Below, piece after piece: positions 1-8,852 of a stretch of 64,000 nt of DNA (its first letter is position 1; each line of letters starts with the position of its first letter). The DNA lies in NCBI RefSeq assembly GCF_012986595.1, contig NZ_JAAQYM010000003.1:62001-126000 (forward strand). The letters are read 5' to 3'. Both the position numbers and the translations under genes were made by a program. The notes under the pieces are model-generated. The model was not told the DNA's origin. It worked only from the letters and a program-made list of their open reading frames with translations, and did no database searches. The DNA is from Pseudomonas koreensis (GTDB lineage Bacteria; Pseudomonadota; Gammaproteobacteria; Pseudomonadales; Pseudomonadaceae).

Positions 1-147
1 GAATTTGATTATGTGGCGTGGTTGCGCACCGATTCGCCGGAGCAGCTGGACCAGTTGCTGGATCAGATTGGCAGTGTGGACGGGGTGGAGAAGACCACCA
101 CGTCGATTATTTTGAGCAGCAAAATTGATCGGGGGCAGCCGGTTTAA
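1..147 (+). CDS. Lrp/AsnC-family transcriptional regulator, C-terminal fragment
   Basis: The window opens inside a reading frame whose last 48 residues look like the C-terminal ligand-sensing (RAM/AsnC effector) domain of an Lrp/AsnC regulator: the sequence includes YVAWLRTDSPEQL and ends in a strand containing TTTSIILSSKID, typical of these proteins. The N-terminal helix-turn-helix lies outside the window. It precedes davBA on the same strand, and an Lrp-type gene next to davBA is also what I recall from P. putida, so it is a plausible lysine-responsive regulator of that pair. The assignment rests on a short segment only. Confidence 0.7.
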   Translation, partial: EFDYVAWLRTDSPEQLDQLLDQIGSVDGVEKTTTSIILSSKIDRGQPV

Positions 148-180
148 GGTTGTGTCCGGCCTTCTCGGGTGGATTGCAGG

Positions 181-208
181 GCCTCTTCGCGGGCAGGCTC
201 GCCCCCCT
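181..208. repeat. degenerate single REP (family A)
   Basis: One half-site resembling the family A REP found throughout the window, with a GCGGGCAGGCTCGCCCCCC core, sits just after the Lrp stop codon. It has no partner in inverted orientation, so it is a lone or decayed REP rather than a REPIN. The rest of the 148-370 gap holds no gene; it presumably carries the davB promoter, but I could not place convincing -35/-10 boxes. Confidence 0.5.
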
Positions 209-370
209 ATTTTGGTCGGTGTGTAGTTACTAATCGTCATATTGATCAGTTATTTGGCAAAACGACGACACTTTGCGTCTTATTAACGTGGTCCGTGCTC
301 CCTAGAATGGCTGGCATCTTTTCCTATACTCAGACGCGCATTCGGCGTCGGGTCGCCAGCAAGGTCAGCC

Positions 371-2053
371 ATGAACAAGAACAATCGCCATCCTGCAGAC
401 GGTAAAAAACCAGTCACCATTTTCGGTCCGGACTTTCCCTTCGCTTTCGACGACTGGATCGAACACCCGGCTGGTCTCGGCAGTATTCCTGAACACCATC
501 ATGGCGCTGAAGTGGCGATTGTCGGCGCCGGTATTGCAGGCTTGGTGGCCGCGTACGAGCTGATGAAGCTAGGCTTGAAACCAGTGGTTTACGAGGCTTC
601 GAAGCTCGGCGGACGTCTGCGTTCGCAAGCGTTCAACGGCACCGACGGCATCGTCGCGGAACTCGGCGGCATGCGTTTCCCAGTGTCCTCCACCGCGTTC
701 TACCACTACGTCGACAAGCTCGGTCTTGAGACCAAACCGTTCCCGAACCCGCTGACGCCGGCTTCCGGCAGCACGGTGATCGACCTGGAAGGCAAAACCC
801 ATTACGCACAGAAACTGGCGGATCTTCCTGCACTGTTTCAGGAAGTGGCTGACGCCTGGGCGGATGCGCTGGAGGCCGGGTCGCAGTTCTCCGATATCCA
901 GCAAGCGATCCGCGACCGCGATGTGCCGCGCCTCAAAGAGCTGTGGAACACGCTCGTACCGCTGTGGGACGACCGCACTTTCTACGACTTCGTTGCCACG
1001 TCCAAGGCCTTTGCCAAGCTGTCGTTCCATCACCGCGAAGTGTTCGGTCAGGTCGGTTTCGGCACCGGTGGCTGGGACTCGGACTTCCCTAACTCGATGC
1101 TGGAAATCTTCCGCGTGGTGATGACCAACTGCGACGATCACCAGCACCTGGTGGTCGGCGGCGTGGAACAAGTGCCACAAGGCATCTGGCGGCATGTGCC
1201 GGAGCGTTGCGTGCACTGGCCTGAAGGCACCAGCCTGAAATCCCTGCACCGTGGCGCACCGCGTTCCGGCGTGAAGAAAATCGCCCACGCGCCGGAGGGC
1301 CGGTTCGCCGTCACTGACAACAACGGCGACACCCGTGAATACGCCGCCGTGCTGACCACCTGCCAGAGCTGGCTGCTGACCACCCAGATCGAATGCGACG
1401 AAACCCTGTTCTCGCAGAAGATGTGGATGGCGCTGGACCGCACGCGCTACATGCAGTCGTCGAAAACCTTCGTGATGGTCGATCGCCCGTTCTGGAAGGA
1501 CAAGGATCCGGAAACCGGCCGCGACCTGATGAGCATGACCCTCACCGATCGTCTGACCCGCGGCACCTACCTGTTCGACAACGGTGACGACAAGCCGGGC
1601 GTGATCTGCCTGTCGTACTCGTGGATGAGCGACGCACTGAAGATGCTGCCGCACCCAGTGGAAAAACGCGTGGAACTGGCGTTGAACGCGCTGAAGAAGA
1701 TCTACCCGAAAGTCGACATCGCCGCGCGCATCATCGGCGATCCGATCACCGTGTCGTGGGAAGCCGATCCGCACTTCCTCGGCGCATTCAAAGGCGCCCT
1801 GCCCGGCCACTATCGCTACAACCAGCGCATGTACGCGCACTTCATGCAGGACGACATGCCCGCCGAGCAGCGCGGGATTTTCATCGCCGGCGACGACGTA
1901 TCGTGGACCCCGGCGTGGGTCGAGGGCGCAGTGCAGACCTCGCTCAACGCGGTGTGGGGCATCATGAAACATTTCGGCGGGTCGACACATAAAGAGAACC
2001 CGGGCCCGGGTGATGTGTTCAAAGACATCGGCCCTATCGCCTTGCCCGAGTAA
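371..2053 (+). CDS. davB: L-lysine 2-monooxygenase (flavin monoamine oxidase family)
   Basis: Predicted to decarboxylate and oxygenate L-lysine to 5-aminovaleramide, the first step of the aminovalerate route. The 560-residue protein carries an FAD Rossmann motif VGAGIAG at residues 51-57 followed by an acidic strand end, a GGRLRS flavin-contact segment, and a C-terminal FAD-binding segment (FIAGDDVSW, about residues 497-505) typical of tryptophan/lysine monooxygenases. The ATG has AAGG about 9 bases upstream. It is followed 12 bases later by the amidase gene davA, the pairing known from P. putida, which is why lysine rather than tryptophan is the preferred substrate. A related amide-forming monooxygenase cannot be excluded from sequence alone. 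Confidence 0.85.
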   Translation: MNKNNRHPADGKKPVTIFGPDFPFAFDDWIEHPAGLGSIPEHHHGAEVAIVGAGIAGLVAAYELMKLGLKPVVYEASKLGGRLRSQAFNGTDGIVAELGGMRFPVSSTAFYHYVDKLGLETKPFPNPLTPASGSTVIDLEGKTHYAQKLADLPALFQEVADAWADALEAGSQFSDIQQAIRDRDVPRLKELWNTLVPLWDDRTFYDFVATSKAFAKLSFHHREVFGQVGFGTGGWDSDFPNSMLEIFRVVMTNCDDHQHLVVGGVEQVPQGIWRHVPERCVHWPEGTSLKSLHRGAPRSGVKKIAHAPEGRFAVTDNNGDTREYAAVLTTCQSWLLTTQIECDETLFSQKMWMALDRTRYMQSSKTFVMVDRPFWKDKDPETGRDLMSMTLTDRLTRGTYLFDNGDDKPGVICLSYSWMSDALKMLPHPVEKRVELALNALKKIYPKVDIAARIIGDPITVSWEADPHFLGAFKGALPGHYRYNQRMYAHFMQDDMPAEQRGIFIAGDDVSWTPAWVEGAVQTSLNAVWGIMKHFGGSTHKENPGPGDVFKDIGPIALPE

Positions 2054-2065
2054 GAGGAATCCCTG

Positions 2066-2860
2066 ATGCGTGTAGCCCTTTACCAATGTCCACCGCTGCC
2101 CCTGGAGCCCGCCGCCAATCTGCATCGCCTGCACCAAGTGGCGATGGAGGCCAAGGGCGCCGACCTGCTGGTGCTGCCGGAGATGTTTCTGACCGGCTAC
2201 AACATCGGCGCCGAAGCAGTCAGTACGCTGGCCGAGGTCTACAACGGTGAGTGGGCGCAACAGATCGCTCGAATCGCCAAAGCCGCCGGCCTGGCGATTG
2301 CCTACAGTTATCCGGAGCGCACCGCCGACGGGCAGATCTACAACGCCGTGCAGTTGATCGATGCGCACGGCGAGCGCCTGTGCAATTACCGCAAGACGCA
2401 TCTGTTTGGTGATCTGGATCGCTCAATGTTCAGCCGGGGCGAAGACGAGTTTCCAGTGGTCGAGCTCAATGGCTGGAAGCTCGGCTTCCTGATCTGCTAC
2501 GACCTGGAGTTTCCGGAGAACGCGCGGCGTCTGGCGCTGGCCGGCGCCGAGCTGATTCTGGTGCCGACGGCGAACATGATTCCGTTCGATTTCGTCGCCG
2601 ACGTGACCGTGCGTTCCCGCGCCTTCGAAAACCAGTGCTACGTGGCGTACGCCAACTATTGCGGGCATGAAGGCGAGATCCACTATTGCGGGCAAAGCAG
2701 CATCGCCGCGCCGGACGGCAGTCGTGTCGCCCAGGCGGGCCTTGATGAGGCGCTGATCGTCGGTGAGCTGGATCGTCAGTTGATGGTCGATTCCCGCGCC
2801 GCCAATCGCTACCTCAGTGACCGCCGTCCCGAGCTTTACGACGCACTGAACAAGCGCTGA
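2066..2860 (+). CDS. davA: 5-aminopentanamidase (nitrilase-superfamily amidase)
   Basis: Hydrolyses 5-aminovaleramide to 5-aminovalerate and ammonia, the second step after DavB. The 264-residue protein is a single carbon-nitrogen hydrolase domain with the Glu-Lys-Cys triad visible as E39 (LPEMFLTG), K110 (YRKTHLFG) and C144 (LICYDLEFPE). An AGAGGAA ribosome-binding site precedes the ATG and only 12 bases separate it from davB, so the two are almost certainly cotranscribed. The downstream steps (davT/davD transaminase and dehydrogenase) are not in this window. Confidence 0.85.
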   Translation: MRVALYQCPPLPLEPAANLHRLHQVAMEAKGADLLVLPEMFLTGYNIGAEAVSTLAEVYNGEWAQQIARIAKAAGLAIAYSYPERTADGQIYNAVQLIDAHGERLCNYRKTHLFGDLDRSMFSRGEDEFPVVELNGWKLGFLICYDLEFPENARRLALAGAELILVPTANMIPFDFVADVTVRSRAFENQCYVAYANYCGHEGEIHYCGQSSIAAPDGSRVAQAGLDEALIVGELDRQLMVDSRAANRYLSDRRPELYDALNKR

Positions 2861-2908
2861 CCCCACGCAATCCGCTAGCATTGGCACTTCACTGTTCTGG
2901 AAGTGCCC

Positions 2909-5326
2909 ATGCCTGCGCCGACTCACCCCCGCCCTCACGCTGAAATTCTGGCCAACGGCTTGCGCGTGACCCTGCGTCATGTGCCCGGCTTGAAGCGCAG
3001 CGCCGCCGCGTTGCGAGTGGCCGCCGGCAGTCATGATGTGCCGCTGGAGTGGCCGGGGCTGGCGCACTTCCTTGAGCATTTACTGTTTCTCGGCACTGAG
3101 CGCTTTCCTGCCGATCAGGCACTGATGACGTTCGTGCAAAGGCATGGCGGCCAGGTGAATGCCAGCACCCGCGAGCGCACCACTGACTTCTTCTTTGAAC
3201 TGCCGACCTCGGCCTTCGGCGCCGGGCTCGAACGTCTGTCAGACATGCTCGCCCACCCGCGTATGAATCCGGACGATCAGTTGCGTGAACGCGAAGTGCT
3301 CGACGCGGAATTTGTCGCATGGTCGCAGGATCCCACCGCGCAGCAGGCACTTTCCTTGTACGAGGGTTTACCAGCGACGCATCCGCTGCGTGGATTTCAT
3401 GCGGGCAATCGCGACAGCCTGAAGGTCGAGCAACCGGCGTTCCAGCAGGCGTTGAAGGAGTTCCATCAGCGCTTTTATCGCAGCGGGCAAATGACCTTGA
3501 GTCTGGTCGGGCCGCAAAGCCTTGAAGTGTTGCGAACACTGGCGCAGCAGTTCGCGGCGGCGTTGCCGGTTGGGGATAACGTTGCGCAAGCGGCGACCCA
3601 GCCACTGCAGGCAAACAGTTATCAACAGGTCGGCGAGCAGCACTGCCATCTGCTGTTTGGCTTCGAAGCACTGCCCGACGCCTCCGTCGAAGCGCTGGTG
3701 TTCCTCTGCCACTGGCTGAACAACGCCAAGCCCGGCGGCCTGCTCGCCCATCTGCAACAACAGAATCTCGCGCACAGCCTGAAAGCCACGCCGTTGTACC
3801 AGTTTGCCGGACAAGCCTTGCTGCACCTGCAATTCAGCGCCGCCGGCGGATCCCTGAACGCCCTTCGCGAACAGGTGCTGGATTGGCTGAGCTTCTTCGC
3901 CGCGCAGCAGGACTGGGCGGCGTTGCGCGAGGAGTACGCCAAGCTGCTGGAGCGTCAGCAACAGGTCAGCGGCGCACTGCAACTGGCACGGCTCGACAGC
4001 GAACGCCTCGAACACGGCTTGTCGGAAAACGGCGTCGTCGCGCTCAGAAAGATCCTGCGCGACATCGGCGTTGTGGATAACTTCAGCGCGCACTGGCAGC
4101 TACCCGCCGCCAACCCCTTCCTCGGCTCCAGCGAACCTTTGGCCAATGCCGGGTTGATTCGCGGTCAAACCAGCGCACACCGAGGCCTGCGCACATTTGC
4201 CCAGGATCGCTCACGCAGCCGCCGCGAACGCTCGCCGATGCAATTCAGCCAGGCTTTGGCGGACACCACTGCTGAAGGGGCGATTTACCTGCGCTGGCAA
4301 CTGGAAGCGGCGGCAACGGCCGATCTGCACGGGAAGCTGCAACGCAGTCTGCGGGAAACCCAAGAGGACGCGCGTCAGGCCGGGGTCGAGTTGTCATTCA
4401 GTGCCAGCGGGACTCAATGGCTGCTGAAACTGACCGGTCTGCAGGAACCGATGCCAGGCGTCCTGGAGCATGCGCTGAAATGTCTGACGCAAGTTGATGC
4501 CGATTCTGCGAGCGCAGAGCCAGAAGCCCCGCTGATACCGATCCGCCAGTTACTCAAGGCATTGCCTGAACACTGCCTGCCTACGGCGGCGCGTTCGGAC
4601 GACGTCAAACAACTGTGGACAACTTCCCGTTGGGACGGACTGGCCCTTGGCTTAAGCGCACAGACCCAATCTGCCATGGGCCTGGCCCTGAGCCGGATCC
4701 CCGGGGTCCCGGACAATCACCTCCCCGCCCAGCCAGCAAGTGAGGTTCGACAAATCTGGAGCCACGTCGACACCGACTCCAGCGAACATGCGCTGCTGCT
4801 GTTCTGTCCGACCGCGAGCCACGAGATCGCCGACGAAGCCGCTTGGCGTCTGCTCGCGCAGCTGTGCCAGACACCGTTCTATCAGCGTCTGCGGGTCGAA
4901 TTGCAGTTGGGTTATGCAGTGTTCAGCGCCTTGCGCCAGCTGCACGGCCAGAGCGGACTGCTGTTTGGCGTGCAGTCGCCCAACGCCGCGCCCGAGGCGT
5001 TGCTCAAGCATATTCAACAGTTCCTCGCCAGCGTTCCGGAGCTGATCGAAAGCCTGGACGACCACAGCTTCAACCAGTTGCGCCAGTCACTCGTGGAGCA
5101 ATTCGACGAGAGCAACCTGTCCGTCAGGGACGCCGCCGAGCTGCTGTGGCAGGCCAAGCTCGCCGGCCACTCGTCGGATTATCTGGCGCAATTGATCGCA
5201 GCCATTGCGCAACTGCAGCGGCCGGCACTGCTGGCGGCCGCGCAACGCTTGATCAACGCCGAGGCCGGCTGGCGCTGTCTGGCCAGCAGCGCGTCACCGG
5301 GCGCGCCGTGGCAAGCGGGAAAATGA
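2909..5326 (+). CDS. pqqF: PQQ biosynthesis zinc protease PqqF (M16 family)
   Basis: Peptidase thought to trim the PqqA precursor peptide during pyrroloquinoline quinone synthesis. It is an 805-residue M16 protein with the inverted zinc motif HFLEH at residues 53-57 in an N-terminal catalytic domain, followed by the repeated M16 half-domains expected of a pitrilysin/insulinase-type enzyme. I start it at the ATG at 2909; a GTG two codons earlier is also in frame. It lies upstream of pqqA on the same strand, separated by 168 bases, which suggests that pqqA has its own promoter. The order F-A-B-C-D-E is the usual one in fluorescent pseudomonads. Confidence 0.9.
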   Translation: MPAPTHPRPHAEILANGLRVTLRHVPGLKRSAAALRVAAGSHDVPLEWPGLAHFLEHLLFLGTERFPADQALMTFVQRHGGQVNASTRERTTDFFFELPTSAFGAGLERLSDMLAHPRMNPDDQLREREVLDAEFVAWSQDPTAQQALSLYEGLPATHPLRGFHAGNRDSLKVEQPAFQQALKEFHQRFYRSGQMTLSLVGPQSLEVLRTLAQQFAAALPVGDNVAQAATQPLQANSYQQVGEQHCHLLFGFEALPDASVEALVFLCHWLNNAKPGGLLAHLQQQNLAHSLKATPLYQFAGQALLHLQFSAAGGSLNALREQVLDWLSFFAAQQDWAALREEYAKLLERQQQVSGALQLARLDSERLEHGLSENGVVALRKILRDIGVVDNFSAHWQLPAANPFLGSSEPLANAGLIRGQTSAHRGLRTFAQDRSRSRRERSPMQFSQALADTTAEGAIYLRWQLEAAATADLHGKLQRSLRETQEDARQAGVELSFSASGTQWLLKLTGLQEPMPGVLEHALKCLTQVDADSASAEPEAPLIPIRQLLKALPEHCLPTAARSDDVKQLWTTSRWDGLALGLSAQTQSAMGLALSRIPGVPDNHLPAQPASEVRQIWSHVDTDSSEHALLLFCPTASHEIADEAAWRLLAQLCQTPFYQRLRVELQLGYAVFSALRQLHGQSGLLFGVQSPNAAPEALLKHIQQFLASVPELIESLDDHSFNQLRQSLVEQFDESNLSVRDAAELLWQAKLAGHSSDYLAQLIAAIAQLQRPALLAAAQRLINAEAGWRCLASSASPGAPWQAGK

Positions 5327-5494
5327 TCATTACTCAGGCTGCAAGGAGCTTTCTCAAAGATTCACGGGCAATCACCTGGAAATTTTGAGTAACATAGCAG
5401 CCTAACTATTTGGAACATCCCTGCGCTGCCGTGGACTATAACTATGGACAGCGCTATCCCACCCACCGCGTCACCCACTTGAAGGAGTCACCTC

Positions 5495-5569
5495 ATGGCT
5501 TGGACCAAACCGGCTTACACCGACCTGCGTATCGGCTTCGAAGTCACCATGTACTTCGCCAGCCGCTGA
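5495..5569 (+). CDS. pqqA: PQQ precursor peptide PqqA
   Basis: A 24-residue peptide that is the substrate from which PQQ is built. The conserved glutamate and tyrosine that are cross-linked to form the cofactor are at E16 and Y20, within FEVTMY. A strong ribosome-binding site (AAGGAG, 8 bases upstream) precedes the ATG, consistent with the high expression needed for a precursor. It is followed at once by a terminator-like hairpin before pqqB. Confidence 0.97.
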   Translation: MAWTKPAYTDLRIGFEVTMYFASR

Positions 5570-5595
5570 GTTCTGCCTACGCAGACTTGCAGTGC

Positions 5596-5625
5596 AACGC
5601 CTCGGCTCGCCGAGGCGTTTTATTT
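5596..5625 (+). terminator. attenuator-like hairpin between pqqA and pqqB
   Basis: A perfect 10-bp stem (5596-5605 with 5610-5619), tetraloop CTCG, runs into a T-rich tail (TTTATTTT). It has the form of an intrinsic terminator but sits inside the operon, so it probably acts as a partial terminator or 3' stabiliser giving more pqqA than pqqB-E transcript. Confidence 0.85.
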
Positions 5626-5650
5626 TCAGCGTTGAAAGATGGGAGCGTTC

Positions 5651-6562
5651 ATGTTCGTCCAGATTCTGGGTTCGGCCGCCGGTGGCGGATTTCCGCAGTG
5701 GAACTGCAACTGCGTCAATTGCGCAGGCTTTCGCGACGGCAGCCTGAATGCCAAGGCCCGCACCCAATCGTCCATCGCGATTTCCGATGATGGCGTGAAC
5801 TGGGTGTTGTGCAACGCCTCGCCGGACATCCGCGCGCAACTGCAGAGTTTCGCCCCGATGCAACCGGGTCGCGCCCTGCGTGACACCGGCATCAGCGCGA
5901 TCATTCTGATGGACAGCCAGATCGACCACACCACCGGCCTGCTCAGCCTGCGCGAAGGCTGCCCGCATCAGGTGTGGTGCACGGACATGGTTCACGAAGA
6001 CCTGAGCACCGGCTTCCCGCTGTTCAAGATGCTCACCCACTGGAACGGCGGTTTGAACTGGAATCGCATCGAACTCGACCAGAGCTTCACCGTCGCTGCC
6101 TGCCCGAACCTGCGTTTCACCCCACTGCCGTTGCGCAGCGCCGCGCCGCCGTATTCGCCGCACCGTTTCGACCCGCACCCGGGCGACAACATCGGCCTGA
6201 TCGTCGAAGACCTCAACACCGGCGGCAAACTGTTTTACGCCCCCGGCCTGGGCAAGGTCGACGCGCCGCTGCTGGAGATCATGGCAGGCAGCGATTGCCT
6301 GCTGGTGGATGGCACGCTGTGGGACGACGATGAAATGCAGCGCCGTGGCGTCGGCACCCGCACCGGTCGCGAGATGGGCCACCTGGCGCAGAACGGCCCC
6401 GGCGGCATGCTCGAAGTGCTGGAACAGTTGCCCGAACAGCGCAAGGTGCTTATCCACATCAACAACACCAACCCGATTCTCGATGAGGATTCGGCTGAGC
6501 GCGCGGAACTGGCGCGGCGTAATGTTGAAGTGGCGTTTGATGGCATGAGTATCGTGCTGTAA
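5651..6562 (+). CDS. pqqB: PQQ biosynthesis protein PqqB (metallo-beta-lactamase fold)
   Basis: PqqB is a metallo-beta-lactamase-fold protein needed for PQQ synthesis, reported to act as an iron-dependent hydroxylase on the processed Glu-Tyr intermediate. The 303-residue sequence shows the family's N-terminal LGSAAGGG and the cysteine cluster C19, C21, C24 ([12 protein letters not shown]), and a metal-ligand segment [10 protein letters not shown] use the ATG at 5651, preceded by GGGAG; an ATG four codons upstream would add residues that other PqqB proteins lack. Confidence 0.95.
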   Translation: MFVQILGSAAGGGFPQWNCNCVNCAGFRDGSLNAKARTQSSIAISDDGVNWVLCNASPDIRAQLQSFAPMQPGRALRDTGISAIILMDSQIDHTTGLLSLREGCPHQVWCTDMVHEDLSTGFPLFKMLTHWNGGLNWNRIELDQSFTVAACPNLRFTPLPLRSAAPPYSPHRFDPHPGDNIGLIVEDLNTGGKLFYAPGLGKVDAPLLEIMAGSDCLLVDGTLWDDDEMQRRGVGTRTGREMGHLAQNGPGGMLEVLEQLPEQRKVLIHINNTNPILDEDSAERAELARRNVEVAFDGMSIVL

Positions 6563-6577
6563 GCCTTTGAGACCCCC

Positions 6578-6644
6578 CTTCGCGAGCAGGCTCGCTCCCA
6601 CATTGAAATGCGATCAACCTGTGGGAGCGAGCCTGCTCGCGAAG
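6578..6644. repeat. REPIN, family A, within the pqq operon
   Basis: Two inverted copies of the REP core GCGAGCAGGCTCGCTCCC flank a short central spacer and form a long hairpin. It occupies the 133-base gap between pqqB and pqqC, so it is transcribed within the pqq messenger. Confidence 0.93.
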
Positions 6645-6695
6645 AGGCCAGTGCAAACAAAAGAGATTTCTAGGGTTGTTCCCCGGAGAACCGCA

Positions 6696-7448
6696 ATGAC
6701 TGACACGCCTATGTCCCCCAGCGAATTCGAAGCGGCCCTGCGCGCCAAGGGCGCCTACTACCACATCTACCATCCGTATCACGTGGCGATGTATGAAGGC
6801 CGCGCCAGCCGCGAGCAGATTCAGGGCTGGGTCGCCAACCGCTTCTACTATCAGGTGAACATCCCCCTGAAAGACGCGGCGATTCTCGCCAATTGCCCGG
6901 ATCGCGAAATCCGCCGCGAGTGGATTCAACGCCTGCTCGACCACGACGGCGCTCCCGGTGAAGACGGCGGCATCGAAGCCTGGCTGCGCCTCGGGCAAGC
7001 AGTCGGTCTCGACCCGGATCAACTGCGCTCTCAGGAGCTGGTGCTGCCCGGGGTGCGTTTCGCCGTCGATGCCTACGTCAACTTCGCCCGCCGCGCCAGT
7101 TGGCAGGAAGCCGCCAGCAGCTCGCTGACCGAACTGTTCGCGCCGCAGATCCACCAGTCGCGCCTCGACAGCTGGCCGCAGCATTACCCGTGGATCGACC
7201 CGGCCGGTTACGAATACTTCCGCACCCGCCTCGGGCAGGCGCGGCGCGATGTCGAGCACGGTCTGGCGATCACGCTTGAACACTACAAGACCCGCGAAGG
7301 CCAGGAGCGCATGCTGGAAATTCTCCAGTTCAAACTGGACATTCTTTGGAGCATGCTCGATGCCATGAGCATGGCTTACGAACTGAACCGCCCGCCGTAT
7401 CACAGCGTCACCGAGCAACGGGTCTGGCACAAAGGAATCACCCTATGA
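6696..7448 (+). CDS. pqqC: pyrroloquinoline-quinone synthase PqqC
   Basis: Catalyses the final ring closure and eight-electron oxidation that gives PQQ, using oxygen without a cofactor. The 250-residue all-helical protein has the characteristic N-terminal segment [10 protein letters not shown] and the [10 protein letters not shown] helix. The frame is open further upstream, through the REPIN, but the ATG at 6696 preceded by GGAG fits the family length. Its stop codon overlaps the pqqD start (ATGA). Confidence 0.96.
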   Translation: MTDTPMSPSEFEAALRAKGAYYHIYHPYHVAMYEGRASREQIQGWVANRFYYQVNIPLKDAAILANCPDREIRREWIQRLLDHDGAPGEDGGIEAWLRLGQAVGLDPDQLRSQELVLPGVRFAVDAYVNFARRASWQEAASSSLTELFAPQIHQSRLDSWPQHYPWIDPAGYEYFRTRLGQARRDVEHGLAITLEHYKTREGQERMLEILQFKLDILWSMLDAMSMAYELNRPPYHSVTEQRVWHKGITL

Positions 7449-7720
7449 GTTTCGACCGCAGCAAGACCCCGACCTGGCGTCCCGGCTACCGTTTCCAGTA
7501 CGAACCGGCGCAAAAAGGCCACGTGCTGCTCTACCCCGAGGGCATGATCAAGCTCAACGACAGCGCCGCGCTGATCGGCGGTTTGATCGACGGTGAACGC
7601 GATGTCGCGGCAATCATCGCCAAACTCGATGAGCAGTTCCCCGGCGTGCCTGAGCTCGGTGATGACATCGAGCAATTCATGGAGGTTGCCCGTGCACAGC
7701 ACTGGATCACCCTTGACTGA
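7445..7720 (+). CDS. pqqD: PQQ peptide chaperone PqqD
   Basis: A 91-residue RiPP recognition element that binds PqqA and delivers it to the radical-SAM enzyme PqqE. Typical features are the start with [10 protein letters not shown] and the [15 protein letters not shown] helix. Its ATG overlaps the pqqC stop by four bases, and its 3' end overlaps pqqE, so C, D and E are translationally coupled. Confidence 0.95.
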   Translation: MSFDRSKTPTWRPGYRFQYEPAQKGHVLLYPEGMIKLNDSAALIGGLIDGERDVAAIIAKLDEQFPGVPELGDDIEQFMEVARAQHWITLD

Positions 7721-8852
7721 TCTGCCGCCCAAGCCTGAGGTCGGCCTGCCGCTGTGGCTGCTCGCCGAGCTGACTTACCGCTGCCCGCTGCAATGCCCGT
7801 ACTGCTCCAATCCGCTGGATTTCGCCGAGCAGGGCAAAGAGCTGAGCACCGAGCAGTGGATCAAGGTATTCCGCGAAGCGCGGGAGATGGGCGCGGCGCA
7901 ACTGGGCTTTTCCGGTGGCGAGCCACTGGTGCGCCAGGACCTCGCCGAGCTGATCCGGGAGGCGCGCCAGTTGGGCTTCTACACCAACCTGATCACCTCC
8001 GGTATCGGCCTGACCGAGCAGAAAATCAGCGATTTCAAGAAGGCCGGTCTCGATCACATCCAGATCAGTTTCCAGGCCAGTGACGAGCAAGTGAACAACC
8101 TGCTCGCCGGCTCGAAAAAAGCCTTCGCGCAGAAACTGGAAATGGCTCGTGCGGTGAAAGCCCACGGCTATCCGATGGTGCTGAATTTCGTCACCCACCG
8201 GCACAACATCGACAAGATCGACCGCATCATCGAGCTGTGCATCGCGCTGGAGGCCGACTTCGTCGAACTCGCCACCTGCCAGTTCTACGGCTGGGCGCAG
8301 CTCAATCGTGTCGGCCTGTTGCCGACCAAAGAGCAACTGGTGCGCGCCGAGCGCATCACCAACGAATACCGCGCCAAGCTGGAAGCCGAAGGGCACCCGT
8401 GCAAGCTGATTTTCGTCACCCCGGATTATTACGAGGAACGCCCGAAAGCCTGCATGAACGGCTGGGGCAGCCTTTTTCTGACGGTCACCCCGGACGGCAC
8501 CGCCCTGCCCTGTCATGGCGCGCGACAACTGCCGGTACAATTTCCCAACGTGCGCGACCACAGCATGCAGCACATCTGGTACGACTCGTTCGGCTTCAAC
8601 CGTTTTCGCGGTTACGACTGGATGCCCGAGCCGTGCCGCTCCTGTGACGAGAAGGAACAGGACTTCGGCGGCTGCCGCTGTCAGGCATTCATGCTCACGG
8701 GTGACGCGAGCAATGCCGACCCGGTGTGCAGCAAGTCCGAACATCACGGCGTGATCCTCAAGGCCCGCGAAGAAGCCGAGCACGCTACCCAGACCATCGA
8801 ACAACTGGCCTTCCGTAATGAACGAAACTCACGCCTCATCGCCAAGGGCTGA
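7692..8852 (+). CDS. pqqE: PqqA peptide cyclase PqqE (radical SAM)
   Basis: Forms the Glu-Tyr carbon-carbon cross-link in PqqA. The 386-residue protein has the radical-SAM cluster motif CPLQCPYC (C31, C35, C38), the GGEP motif near residue 77, and a C-terminal SPASM domain rich in cysteine ([16 protein letters not shown]). I choose the GTG at 7692 because a GGAGG box lies 7 bases upstream and the length fits the family; this start overlaps pqqD by 29 bases. In-frame ATGs further upstream fall inside pqqD. Confidence 0.95.
   Translation: MHSTGSPLTDLPPKPEVGLPLWLLAELTYRCPLQCPYCSNPLDFAEQGKELSTEQWIKVFREAREMGAAQLGFSGGEPLVRQDLAELIREARQLGFYTNLITSGIGLTEQKISDFKKAGLDHIQISFQASDEQVNNLLAGSKKAFAQKLEMARAVKAHGYPMVLNFVTHRHNIDKIDRIIELCIALEADFVELATCQFYGWAQLNRVGLLPTKEQLVRAERITNEYRAKLEAEGHPCKLIFVTPDYYEERPKACMNGWGSLFLTVTPDGTALPCHGARQLPVQFPNVRDHSMQHIWYDSFGFNRFRGYDWMPEPCRSCDEKEQDFGGCRCQAFMLTGDASNADPVCSKSEHHGVILKAREEAEHATQTIEQLAFRNERNSRLIAKG

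Noticed and set aside
569..2401. Long minus-strand open frame opposite davB/davA
   Set aside because: GC-rich codon bias creates an antisense shadow; the plus-strand frames match known enzymes with clear motifs.
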